Assembly: GCF_013409785.1 (NCBI RefSeq)
Contig: NZ_JACCBV010000001.1
Location: 3,534,001-3,598,000 of the forward strand
DNA length: 64,000 bases
Source: Microbacterium immunditiarum
GTDB lineage: Bacteria; Actinomycetota; Actinomycetes; Actinomycetales; Microbacteriaceae
Reading direction: 5' to 3'
Shown here: one piece after another, positions 1 to 7,784 of the stretch
Layout: the number at the start of each line of letters is the position of its first letter
Numbering within the stretch: the stretch's first letter is position 1
Made by a program: the position numbers and the translations under genes
Notes under the pieces: generated by a model
Database searches by the model: none
Told to the model about the DNA's origin: nothing
The model's input: the letters and a program-made list of their open reading frames with translations, nothing else

Positions 1-137
1 GGCCGCGACACGGCGTGCTGCCCGTACGCCGGGTGACGCCCGACCCGGCGATGCTCGACGAGTTCGCGGCATCCGCCGATCGCCGATCCCGGTGGCTCGA
101 CCGGCTCACCCGCTGCTACGAGCTGCTCTCCCGCTGA
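1..137 (+). CDS. C-terminal end of an unidentified protein (5' end outside window)
   Basis: An open frame enters from the left edge and ends at a TGA at 135-137. The visible 44 or so residues are Arg- and Asp-rich and finish in an amphipathic helix-like stretch (DRLTRCYELLSR). No motif allows a family call. It is convergent with the tetR gene that follows, only 10 bp apart. The frame has codon use like its neighbours, so a real gene is likely, but the product is unknown. Confidence 0.5.
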   Translation, partial: PRHGVLPVRRVTPDPAMLDEFAASADRRSRWLDRLTRCYELLSR

Positions 138-147
138 CCTCGCCGGA

Positions 148-795
148 TCAGGCGTCGATGAGCAGCTGCGCCACCCGTGCGAGCTCTTCGTTCGTGCGCC
201 GGCACATCGCCTCGTAGTCGAGGCCCGCCATCGCCGAACGCACCGTCGCGCCCTCCCACACCGTGAGCATGAGTCGTGCGACCTGATCGGACGGGAGCCG
301 GAACCGGACCTTCTTCGTCTGCCCGATGTCATCGATGATGCGCGCGATCGCACGGCGCATCTCCTCGTCCTGCGCGAGGTACGCGGCCGCGAGCTCGGGG
401 TTGCGCATCGCGTGGATGCGGATCTCGCTCATGAGGAGGACGCTCAAGCGGTCGTCGGCCGACACGTCGAGCACGTCCTGCACGATCGCGAACGCGTTGG
501 CGGGAAGGTCGGCGAAGCCCCCCTCGTGATCGAGCTCGGCGATACGCCGGCGGACAGCCTCGACGCGCTCGAGCGCGACCTCGCCCGCGAGCTCCAGGAA
601 GAGCTGGTCCTTCGTCTCGAAGTTCGAGTAGAAGGCGCCGCGCGTGAAGCCGGCGCGATCGCAGATGGCCTCGACGGATGCCGCATCCAGCCCGACCTCG
701 GCGAAGACCTGGGCTGCCGCGTCGAGCAGTCGCCGCCGCGTCGTCTCGCGCCGTCGAGTGGTCGTGGCGCCGCCCGCGACTCGGGTGTCGGTCAT
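148..795 (-). CDS. TetR/AcrR-family transcriptional regulator
   Basis: A 215-residue protein with the N-terminal helix-turn-helix of TetR repressors at about residues 20-69 (AAQVFAEVGLDAASVEAIC, then the recognition segment GFTRGAFYSNFETKDQL). The C-terminal all-helical part would bind a ligand and dimerise. It is divergent from an MMPL exporter gene, and the 128 bp between them hold two perfect 16-bp palindromes, the expected binding sites of this protein. The usual logic of the family is repression of the divergent exporter, relieved by a small hydrophobic ligand; that is inference here. Start is the ATG at 793-795. Confidence 0.9.
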   Translation of the reverse strand: MTDTRVAGGATTTRRRETTRRRLLDAAAQVFAEVGLDAASVEAICDRAGFTRGAFYSNFETKDQLFLELAGEVALERVEAVRRRIAELDHEGGFADLPANAFAIVQDVLDVSADDRLSVLLMSEIRIHAMRNPELAAAYLAQDEEMRRAIARIIDDIGQTKKVRFRLPSDQVARLMLTVWEGATVRSAMAGLDYEAMCRRTNEELARVAQLLIDA

Positions 796-857
796 GCGGC
801 CTCCTCTCGACCATGTTCACACGAAGTTCCCGGTTTGCGGGGGCTTCTCCGTCCTAC

Positions 858-873
858 GATACACTGGTGTATC
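858..873. promoter_or_regulatory. TetR operator candidate 1 (perfect palindrome)
   Basis: GATACAC-TG-GTGTATC is a perfect 7-2-7 inverted repeat in the tetR/MMPL intergenic region. It overlaps a possible -10 (TACACT, 860-865) for the exporter gene, so a bound repressor would block RNA polymerase. Confidence 0.75.
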
Positions 874-874
874 C

Positions 875-890
875 GATACAGCACTGTATC
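875..890. promoter_or_regulatory. TetR operator candidate 2 (perfect palindrome)
   Basis: GATACAG-CA-CTGTATC is a second perfect 7-2-7 inverted repeat, centred 17 bp from the first and nearly the same in its arms (GATACA/TGTATC conserved). Two similar operators in tandem suit two cooperating dimers. Confidence 0.75.
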
Positions 891-923
891 CATGCATGCT
901 GATCGATTCGCACGGAGGCGCTC

Positions 924-3680
924 TTGTCCACCCTTCTCTATGCCCTCGGGCGCTGGTCGTACCGTCACCCGTGGCGCGTCGTCGTCTCGTGGGTGGTGCT
1001 GCTGCTGATCGCGGGAAGCGCGGCGCTCCTGTTCATGAAGGGCACCGACAACACCTTCTCGATCCCCGGCACCGAGGCGCAGGAGGGCATCGAGCTGCTC
1101 GACCGCACGTTCCCGCAGGCCAGCGGCACGAGTGCCCAGCTCGTGCTCGTCACCGCCGACGACACGCACGTGTCGGACGAGCCGTACGCGACGGCCATCG
1201 CCGATGCGATCGGCGAGCTCAGCGACCTCGACGGGATACTGGCGGTCACCGATCCGTTCGACGAGATGGTCTCGGGCATGGTGTCCGACGGCGGCGAGGC
1301 GGCGATCGTCCGACTGCAGTTCGACGGCCAGACGACCGACGTGCCCGCCGAGACCAAGACAGCGCTGCAGGACATCGCCGCGGACCTGCGCGCCGAGCTA
1401 CCCGAGGGCTCGCGCGTCGCGATGGGCGGAGATCTCTTCTCGATCTCGGTGCCGTCGCTGTCGATCACCGAGGCCGTCGGCGTCCTCATCGCGCTGTTCG
1501 TCCTCATCGTGACGTTCCGCTCGCTCGCGGTCGCCTGGTTCCCGCTGGTGAGCGCCATCATCGGCGTCGGGCTCGCGATCGCGCTCATCTTCGTGTCGAC
1601 CGCGTTCGCCTCGATCTCGTCGACCACCCCGATGCTGGCGATCATGCTGGGGCTGGCGGTCGGCATCGACTACGCCCTATTCATCGTCGCCCGCCACCAG
1701 GACCAGGTGCGCGCGGGCGTCGATCCCGAGGAGTCCGCCGCCCGCGCGACGGGCACCGCCGGCTCCGCCGTCGTGTTCGCCGGCGTGACGGTGCTCATCG
1801 CGCTCATCGGCCTCGCATTCGCGAACATCCCGTTCCTCACGACGATGGGAATCGCCGCCGCGGTCGCGGTCGCCATCGCGGTGGCGGTCGCGATCACCCT
1901 CACCCCTGCCCTGCTCGGCCTCGCGAAGGGCCGCGTCGCCGGGTGGGGGCACCGGGCGCTGAGCGCCGGCGTCGGCCGGAAGCGGAAGGCCGCGAAGCGG
2001 CCGAACCGCTGGGTGATGCTCGTGACGAGGCATCCGCTGGTCACGACCCTCGCCGTCGTCGTCGGACTCGGCGTACTCGCCGTCCCGGCCTCGAGCCTCG
2101 CGCTCGCCCTGCCCAATGCCGGCGTCCAGCCGCTCTCGAGCCAGGCCCGGCAGGCATACGACCTCACCGCCGAGCACTTCGGCCCAGGCTCGAACGGGCC
2201 GCTCATCATGACCGGCACGATCGTCACCTCGACCGACCCCCTGGGGCTCATGGACGACCTCGCCGCAGAGGTCGAGAAGGTCGACGGGGTCAAGGAGGTC
2301 GCCCTCGCGACCCCGAACCAGACCGCCGACACGGGCCTGATCCAGATCGTGCCCGAGACCGCTCCCGACGACCCCGCGACGGCGCAGCTCGTGCGCGATC
2401 TGCGCGCGCTCGCCGTCGAGCTCGAGGACGAGTACGGCGTCGACCTGAAGGTCACCGGCTTCACCGCGGTGGGCATCGACATCTCCGACCGCCTCGGCGC
2501 CGCCCTGCTGCCGTTCGGGCTGTTCGTCGTCGGCCTCTCGCTCATCCTGCTGATGGTCGTGTTCCGCTCGATCTGGGTGCCGATCAAGGCGGCCCTGGGC
2601 TACCTGCTCTCGGTGGTCGCCGCCTTCGGCGTCGTGGCCGCGGTCTTCGAGTGGGGCTGGGGCGCCGACCTCCTGCACGTCACGCGGACCGGGCCGGTCA
2701 TCTCGTTCATGCCGATCATCCTCATGGGCGTGCTGTTCGGCCTTGCGATGGACTACGAGGTGTTCCTCGTCTCGCGCATGCGCGAGGACTACGTGCATGC
2801 CTCGCGGGCCCGCCGCGGGCGCGCCGAGCGGGCGACCGCGATCGGCGCGGTGCGGTCGGGCTTCACCGCCTCGGCGCGCGTCGTCACCGCGGCGGCGATC
2901 ATCATGTTCGCCGTGTTCGCGGCGTTCGTGCCCGAAGGGGACTCGTCGATCAAGCCGATCGCGCTGGGACTCGCAGTCGGCATCGCGGTCGACGCGTTCC
3001 TCGTGCGCATGACGCTCGTGCCTGCGGTCATGGCCCTCCTCGGCGACAAGGCGTGGTGGATGCCGCGCTGGCTGGACCGGATGCTCCCCCACTTCGACAT
3101 CGAGGGCGCGGCCGTCGAGCGCGAGCTCTCGCTCGCCGACTGGCCCGAGCCCGACACGACCGCCGCCGTCGTCGCCGAAGACCTCGCCGTGAGCGCCGAC
3201 GACATCACGGTCTTCCGCGGCGTCGCCCTTCGCGTCGAGCCGGGCGAGTCCCTCATCGTGACGTCGTCCGACGCCCGCACGAGCACCGCGCTGCTGCTCG
3301 CGATCGCGGGACGCCTCGAGCCGACCGAGGGCCGCCTCCGCGTCGCGGGGCACCTGCTCCCCGGCCGGGCCCCGTGGGTGCGTGCGCACGTCGGGGTCGC
3401 CTCGCTCGCCGGCGCGGACGACCCCGTCGCCGAGCTGCGCGACGCCGTCCGCGGCGGCACGCGCCTCGTGGTGGTCGACGGCGCCGACGCGATCGCCCCC
3501 GGACCGGAGCGCGACCGCGCGGCGGCGGTGCTGCGCGACGCCGCTCCCGTGACCGTCGTGGCTGCCGCATCCGACCCCGCCGCCGCTCAATCCCTTCTCG
3601 CCGAGGCCCGCCGTCCGCACGCGGACGTGCTCGACCTCGACCGCTCGACTTCCACCCTGACCCCCGAGGTGAACGCATGA
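924..3680 (+). CDS. MMPL-family RND exporter with C-terminal degenerate ABC-ATPase-like domain
   Basis: A 918-residue membrane protein of the MMPL/RND family, proton-driven exporters of lipids or hydrophobic compounds. Two repeats are visible, each one TM helix, a periplasmic loop and five further TM helices (about residues 10-340 and 365-705), with the typical segments GLAVGIDYALFIV and GLAMDYEVFLVSRMRE. The start is TTG 924, 5 nt after a GGAGG box; the upstream ATGs are out of frame. After the last TM, residues about 750-905 form a soluble domain that resembles an ABC ATPase in layout (loop at 780-788, then a TALLLAIAGRLEPTEGRL helix, and VVVDGAD near 852), but the Walker A glycines and lysine are absent and there is no LSGGQ. 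The next gene overlaps its stop (ATGA). Control by the divergent TetR protein is likely. Confidence 0.9.
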   Translation: MSTLLYALGRWSYRHPWRVVVSWVVLLLIAGSAALLFMKGTDNTFSIPGTEAQEGIELLDRTFPQASGTSAQLVLVTADDTHVSDEPYATAIADAIGELSDLDGILAVTDPFDEMVSGMVSDGGEAAIVRLQFDGQTTDVPAETKTALQDIAADLRAELPEGSRVAMGGDLFSISVPSLSITEAVGVLIALFVLIVTFRSLAVAWFPLVSAIIGVGLAIALIFVSTAFASISSTTPMLAIMLGLAVGIDYALFIVARHQDQVRAGVDPEESAARATGTAGSAVVFAGVTVLIALIGLAFANIPFLTTMGIAAAVAVAIAVAVAITLTPALLGLAKGRVAGWGHRALSAGVGRKRKAAKRPNRWVMLVTRHPLVTTLAVVVGLGVLAVPASSLALALPNAGVQPLSSQARQAYDLTAEHFGPGSNGPLIMTGTIVTSTDPLGLMDDLAAEVEKVDGVKEVALATPNQTADTGLIQIVPETAPDDPATAQLVRDLRALAVELEDEYGVDLKVTGFTAVGIDISDRLGAALLPFGLFVVGLSLILLMVVFRSIWVPIKAALGYLLSVVAAFGVVAAVFEWGWGADLLHVTRTGPVISFMPIILMGVLFGLAMDYEVFLVSRMREDYVHASRARRGRAERATAIGAVRSGFTASARVVTAAAIIMFAVFAAFVPEGDSSIKPIALGLAVGIAVDAFLVRMTLVPAVMALLGDKAWWMPRWLDRMLPHFDIEGAAVERELSLADWPEPDTTAAVVAEDLAVSADDITVFRGVALRVEPGESLIVTSSDARTSTALLLAIAGRLEPTEGRLRVAGHLLPGRAPWVRAHVGVASLAGADDPVAELRDAVRGGTRLVVVDGADAIAPGPERDRAAAVLRDAAPVTVVAAASDPAAAQSLLAEARRPHADVLDLDRSTSTLTPEVNA

Positions 3681-5686
3681 ACCTCCCCCTCGAGCGCGCG
3701 CGTGCGCGCCGGCCCGTGACGTGGCTCACGCTCATCGGCGTGCTGCTGCTGCCCGTCGTGATCGGCGGCGTGCTCGTCGCCGCGCTGTACAACCCGGCCG
3801 AGCGCCTGGACGCGATGTCGGCGGCGATCGTGAACGAGGACGACCCGGTCACGATCGACGGCCAGATGGTTCCCCTCGGGCGACAGCTCACCGCCGGGCT
3901 CGTCGAAGGCTCGGACGAGGTCGAGAGCAACCTCTCCTGGACGATCTCCAACGCCGACGACGCCGAGGCGGGCCTCGCCGACGGCACGTATGCCGCGGTC
4001 GTGACGATCCCGTCGAACTTCTCCGCCGCGGCGACCTCGACGCAGCCGGGTGAGACGCCCGAGCGCGCGACGATCGAAGTCGCAACCCCACCGGACTCGC
4101 TCATCGTCGATGACGCGATCACGGCGCAGGTGACGCAGGCGGCTGCCTCGCTCATGGGCCAGGAGCTCTCGTCGATCTACCTCGAGAACGTCTTCCTCGG
4201 GTTCACGACGCTGGGTGACGAGCTCGGCGCGGCCGCCGACGGAGCGCGGGGACTCGCCGACGGCGCCGGCGAGGCCGCGTCGGGCGCGGTGAGCCTCGCC
4301 GATGGCGTGCGGCAGCTGTCGTCGGGCGTCGGCGAGCTGTCGTCGGGCCTGAACGGGTGGGCGGGCGGTGCTCGATCGACCGCCGACGGACTCGGCGACT
4401 GGGCGGGCGGTGCGCGGGATCTCGCCGCCAATACGCAGACGCTCGCCGGCAGCCTGGCGACGATCGCGGGCGGGCTGTCGCAGGCTCCGCAGATCCCCCA
4501 GAGCATGGTCGACATCGCGAACCAGCTCGCGCAGAACAGCGAGCAGGTTCAGGAGACGGTGACGGATGCCTCGGCCGCCCTCGCCCAGCTCGCCGCGGGC
4601 TGCGAGGCACAGGGCGGCTCGGCCGAGTTCTGCGCGCAGCTGTCCGCCGTCGCCGACGAGGCCGACGCGGCGCTGCCCACCGTGCAGGGGATCATCGGCC
4701 AGTCCGACACGATCGCCGAGGGCATTGGCGGCCTGACGCAGCTGCCGCAGCTCGCGAGCGGACTGCAGTCGATCTCGGGCGGACTGAACCAGGTCTCGGG
4801 CGGCATGGACGCCCTCGCGGGCGGCGCCGATCGAGCCGCCGCGGGCGTCTCGCAGCTCGCGTCGGGAGCCACTCAGCTCGCGTCGGGCGGCGCGGAGCTC
4901 GCGGGCGGTGCGTCCTCCGCGGCCGACGGCGCCGACGGGCTCGCGTCCGGGCTCGGGCAGCTGTCGGACGGCACCGCCCAGCTCGCGGACGGGCTGGCGA
5001 CGGCATCCGACTCGCTCCCGTCCTACACCGACTCGGAGGCGACGAGCCTCGCCGACGTCGTCGCGGCGCCCGTCGAGGCGGAGGGCGTCGGATCCTCGCT
5101 GTTCGGCGCCTCCGCGGTCCCGCTGCTCGCGACGCTCGCGCTGTGGTTCGGCGGGCTCGGAACGTTCGTCGCGCTGCAGGCCGTCACGCGTCGAACGCTG
5201 ACCTCGCGCGCTCCGTCGGCGCTGCTCGCGCTGCGCACGCTCGCACCGGCCGCCGGCCTCGGCGCCGTGCAGGGTCTGCTCGTGGCGGGCGTCGTGCAGC
5301 TCGCCGCGTCGTACGACCTCGCGGAGTGGTCGATCTTCGCCGCGATCTGCGTGGCAGCCGGCGTCGCGTTCGCTGCCGTGAACCAGGCGCTCGTCGCGGT
5401 GTTCGGCGGTGCCGGCCGGTGGATCGCGGCGCTCGTGGGGGTGCTCGCGGTCGCGACGGGGGTCGTTTCGACGGTGCCGGGACTCCTGTCGGACGTCGCC
5501 GCGCTCATGCCGACCGCACCCGCCTACAACGCGATGCTCGGGGCGCTCACCGAGGCGTCAGGGGTCGGCGCGGGGCTCGCGGGTCTCGCGATCTGGTCGC
5601 TGCTCGCGTTCGCGGCGACGCTCGTCGCGGTGTCGCGGCGCCGGTCGGTGTCGGCGAAGGCGCTGTTCGCGGCGACGCCGGCGTAG
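3677..5686 (+). CDS. YhgE/Pip-family membrane protein
   Basis: A 669-residue protein beginning at an ATG that overlaps the MMPL stop, so the two are translationally coupled. Layout: a TM helix at residues 16-38, an extracytoplasmic domain of about 130 residues, then a long region of repeated short units built on LADG, LASG and SSG (about 175-460), and five or so TM helices near the C-terminus. This matches the YhgE/Pip family, which includes phage-infection protein and parts of type VII-like secretion loci, and has an ABC2-type membrane part. Its molecular role is unknown; the pairing with MMPL suggests envelope export or assembly. A Cys pair (AAGCEAQGG and AEFCAQL) in the repeat region could form a disulfide. 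Confidence 0.85.
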   Translation: MNLPLERARARRPVTWLTLIGVLLLPVVIGGVLVAALYNPAERLDAMSAAIVNEDDPVTIDGQMVPLGRQLTAGLVEGSDEVESNLSWTISNADDAEAGLADGTYAAVVTIPSNFSAAATSTQPGETPERATIEVATPPDSLIVDDAITAQVTQAAASLMGQELSSIYLENVFLGFTTLGDELGAAADGARGLADGAGEAASGAVSLADGVRQLSSGVGELSSGLNGWAGGARSTADGLGDWAGGARDLAANTQTLAGSLATIAGGLSQAPQIPQSMVDIANQLAQNSEQVQETVTDASAALAQLAAGCEAQGGSAEFCAQLSAVADEADAALPTVQGIIGQSDTIAEGIGGLTQLPQLASGLQSISGGLNQVSGGMDALAGGADRAAAGVSQLASGATQLASGGAELAGGASSAADGADGLASGLGQLSDGTAQLADGLATASDSLPSYTDSEATSLADVVAAPVEAEGVGSSLFGASAVPLLATLALWFGGLGTFVALQAVTRRTLTSRAPSALLALRTLAPAAGLGAVQGLLVAGVVQLAASYDLAEWSIFAAICVAAGVAFAAVNQALVAVFGGAGRWIAALVGVLAVATGVVSTVPGLLSDVAALMPTAPAYNAMLGALTEASGVGAGLAGLAIWSLLAFAATLVAVSRRRSVSAKALFAATPA

Positions 5687-5704
5687 GTCTCACGGCGCGG
5701 ACGC

Positions 5705-5742
5705 GCGCTTCGTCTCGCTGCGCTCGCTCAGCGACTGGGAGA
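5705..5742 (+). repeat. Intergenic repeat copy A (TCGCTGCGCTCGCTCAGCGA core)
   Basis: The stretch contains CGCTTCGTCTCGCTGCGCTC followed by GCTCAGCGACTGGGAGA. Related copies lie at 9541, 16549 (inverted), 30401, 34417 and within 54717-54772. This copy supplies the stop codon and last residues of the SURF1 gene on the minus strand. Confidence 0.7.
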
Positions 5743-6588
5743 AGGCCCGCCGTCCTCGCCCTCCGCGAGCTCCTCGAGCTCCCGCTCCCACGCATCGCGC
5801 GCGAGGCGGTACCACAGGTAGAACGCGAAGCCCGCGAACACCGCCCATTCGAGGGCATAGAAGATGTTGAGCCAGTTGAGATCCGACCCGTCCTCAGGTG
5901 CCGGCGACGAGATGTCGACGAGGGGACCCTGCGCGATCTCGGCGGCGAGATACGGGCGGTAGACGTCGAGTCCCTCGGTCTCGTGCCACTGCGACAGCAG
6001 CGCGGCGGGAGACATCCGGGTCATCGTCAGCGGATCCGCTCCGCGCGGCGGCACAGCCGGACCTTCGTCAGAGATGAGTCGGCCGGTGATGGCGAACGGG
6101 TTCGTGAACGGTGCTGCGGCATCCGCCTCGAGCTCCTCGATGGCCGCCTGGGCATCCGCCTCCGTCGCCGCCCACCCGATGGCGACGGCGACCGAGGTCG
6201 GCGTCTCGGTGTCGGCGATGCGCAACTGGCCCGTGACCCAGTACCCCTCCTCGCCGTCGTTGAACCGCGACGAGACTACGAGGAAGTCACCTGGCACCCA
6301 CGTGCCGGTCGCGGTCACGCGCTGCCCGACGAGCGGTCCGGCGAGGTACTCCCCCGGCCGCACGACCTCCGCGATCGGGCGGACCTCTTCGGTCGACCCG
6401 GGCGGGGTGGGCGTGGTGTCGATCGCCCGGCCGAGCTGCCATTGCCCGAGCCACGCGAACACGCCCGCGACGACGAGGCACAGCCCCAGCAGCGCGAGCC
6501 AGCGCGGCCGCAGCATGACCTCGCGCAGCGTCGGCGGGAAGGTCTCCGGTTCGGCGTCGCCGGCCGGCGTCCGGGTCGGATCGGTCAT
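5728..6588 (-). CDS. SURF1-family protein (cytochrome oxidase biogenesis factor)
   Basis: A 286-residue protein with the SURF1 plan: a cytoplasmic N-terminus, TM helix at about 28-48, a large extracytoplasmic domain with GTWVPGDFLVVSSR and the YRPYLAAE segment, and a second TM helix close to the C-terminus (FYALEWAVFAGFAFYLWY). SURF1 proteins help haem insertion into the aa3-type oxidase. Start is the ATG at 6586-6588, whose ATGA overlaps the stop of the upstream guaB3-like gene, so both are on one transcript. The C-terminal residues SPSR and the stop lie inside an intergenic repeat, suggesting the original 3' end was replaced. Confidence 0.88.
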   Translation of the reverse strand: MTDPTRTPAGDAEPETFPPTLREVMLRPRWLALLGLCLVVAGVFAWLGQWQLGRAIDTTPTPPGSTEEVRPIAEVVRPGEYLAGPLVGQRVTATGTWVPGDFLVVSSRFNDGEEGYWVTGQLRIADTETPTSVAVAIGWAATEADAQAAIEELEADAAAPFTNPFAITGRLISDEGPAVPPRGADPLTMTRMSPAALLSQWHETEGLDVYRPYLAAEIAQGPLVDISSPAPEDGSDLNWLNIFYALEWAVFAGFAFYLWYRLARDAWERELEELAEGEDGGPSPSR

Positions 6589-7709
6589 CCGGCGCCGTAA
6601 GGCGCGACGACGACCTCGACGCGCTGGAACTCCTTCAGATCGGAGTAGCCCGTCGTCGCCATCGACTTCTTCAGCGCCCCGATGAGGTTGGCGGTGCCGT
6701 CCGCGACGGGCGCCGGTCCGTACAGGAGCGCCTCGAGATCGGTGACCTGCTTGACCTTGACGCGGTGGCCGCGCGGGAGCTTCGCGTGGTGCGCCTCGGG
6801 GCCCCAGTGGTAGCCGCGGCCCGGGGCATCCGTCGCGCGCGCGAGCGCCACGCCGAGCATGACCGCGTCGGCGCCCATCGCGAGTGCCTTCACGATGTCG
6901 CCCGACGTGCCCACGCCGCCGTCGGCGATCACGTGCACGTAGCGGCCGCCCGACTCGTCGAGGTAGTCGCGGCGGGCACCCGCGACATCCGACACGGCGG
7001 TCGCCATGGGCGCGTGGATGCCGAGCGTCGCACGCGTGGTGGAGGCGGCGCCGCCGCCGAACCCGACGAGCACGCCCGCGGCACCCGTGCGCATGAGGTG
7101 CAGCGCCGCGGTGTAGGTGGCCGCGCCGCCCACGATGACGGGGACGTCGAGGTCGTAGATGAACTTCTTGAGGTTGAGCGGCTGGTCGACGCTCGAGACG
7201 TGCTCGGCCGATACCGTCGTGCCGCGGATGACGAAGAGGTCGACGCCCGCCGCGACGACCGTCTCGTAGAGCTCCTGCGTCCGCTGCGGCGTGAGGGCGC
7301 CCGCGACGGTGACGCCTTCCGCGCGGATCTCGGCGAGGCGGTCGCGCACGAGCTCGGGCTTGATCGGCTCGGAGTAGAGCTGCTGCATCCGCCTCGTGGC
7401 ATCGCCGTCGTTGAGGGACGCGATCTCGGCGAGGAGCGGCTCGGGGTCGTCGTACCGCGTCCACAGACCCTCGAGGTCGAGGACGCCGAGGCCGCCGAGC
7501 TTGCCGAGCTTGATCGCGGTCGCGGGGCTCACAACGGAGTCCATGGGGGCGCCGAGCACCGGGACGTCGAACTGGAACGCGTCGATCGACCAGGCCGTCG
7601 ACACGTCTTCGGGATTGCGCGTGCGCCGCGAGGGCACGACCGCGATGTCATCGAACGTGTAGGCCCGCCGGGCGCGCTTGGCGCGACCCAGCTCCATGTC
7701 CATGCTCAC
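6585..7709 (-). CDS. guaB3: GuaB3-family IMP-dehydrogenase-related protein
   Basis: A 374-residue TIM-barrel protein of the IMP dehydrogenase/GMP reductase superfamily. It lacks CBS domains and carries the actinobacterial GuaB3 signature, including GGRYVHVIADGG and MGADAVMLG. The position of the catalytic loop (GSICTT in GuaB) reads GFGGGAASTTR, and the whole protein has no cysteine, so it cannot form the covalent thioimidate intermediate of IMP dehydrogenase. Function is therefore uncertain, perhaps regulatory. Start is a GTG with a TAGGCT box 6 nt upstream, consistent with a leaderless mRNA; the next ATG is two codons in. SURF1 follows with a 4-nt overlap. Confidence 0.88.
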   Translation of the reverse strand: MSMDMELGRAKRARRAYTFDDIAVVPSRRTRNPEDVSTAWSIDAFQFDVPVLGAPMDSVVSPATAIKLGKLGGLGVLDLEGLWTRYDDPEPLLAEIASLNDGDATRRMQQLYSEPIKPELVRDRLAEIRAEGVTVAGALTPQRTQELYETVVAAGVDLFVIRGTTVSAEHVSSVDQPLNLKKFIYDLDVPVIVGGAATYTAALHLMRTGAAGVLVGFGGGAASTTRATLGIHAPMATAVSDVAGARRDYLDESGGRYVHVIADGGVGTSGDIVKALAMGADAVMLGVALARATDAPGRGYHWGPEAHHAKLPRGHRVKVKQVTDLEALLYGPAPVADGTANLIGALKKSMATTGYSDLKEFQRVEVVVAPYGAG

Positions 7710-7715
7710 CCGACA

Positions 7716-7721
7716 AGCCTA
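7716..7721 (-). promoter_or_regulatory. -10 box of guaB3-like gene, leaderless type
   Basis: TAGGCT on the minus strand, 6 nt before the GTG start; same spacing as at many other genes in this window. No good -35 is seen. Confidence 0.6.
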
Positions 7722-7753
7722 CCCGGCGGTCTCGGCGGGCCCGCCAGGCGAGC

Positions 7754-7777
7754 TGACGGATGCCGCGGCATCCGTCA
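7754..7777 (-). terminator. Hairpin downstream of ABC-F gene
   Basis: A perfect 24-bp palindrome with the arm TGACGGATGCCG. It lies 8 bp past the ABC-F stop. No T-tract follows, as is common in GC-rich actinobacteria. Confidence 0.6.
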
Positions 7778-7784
7778 CCCGTTG

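Noticed and set aside
644..3676. Upstream extension of the YhgE/Pip frame to 644
   Set aside because: This part is Arg-rich, overlaps the MMPL gene in another frame and has no family features; the ATG at 3677 overlapping the MMPL stop is the natural start.
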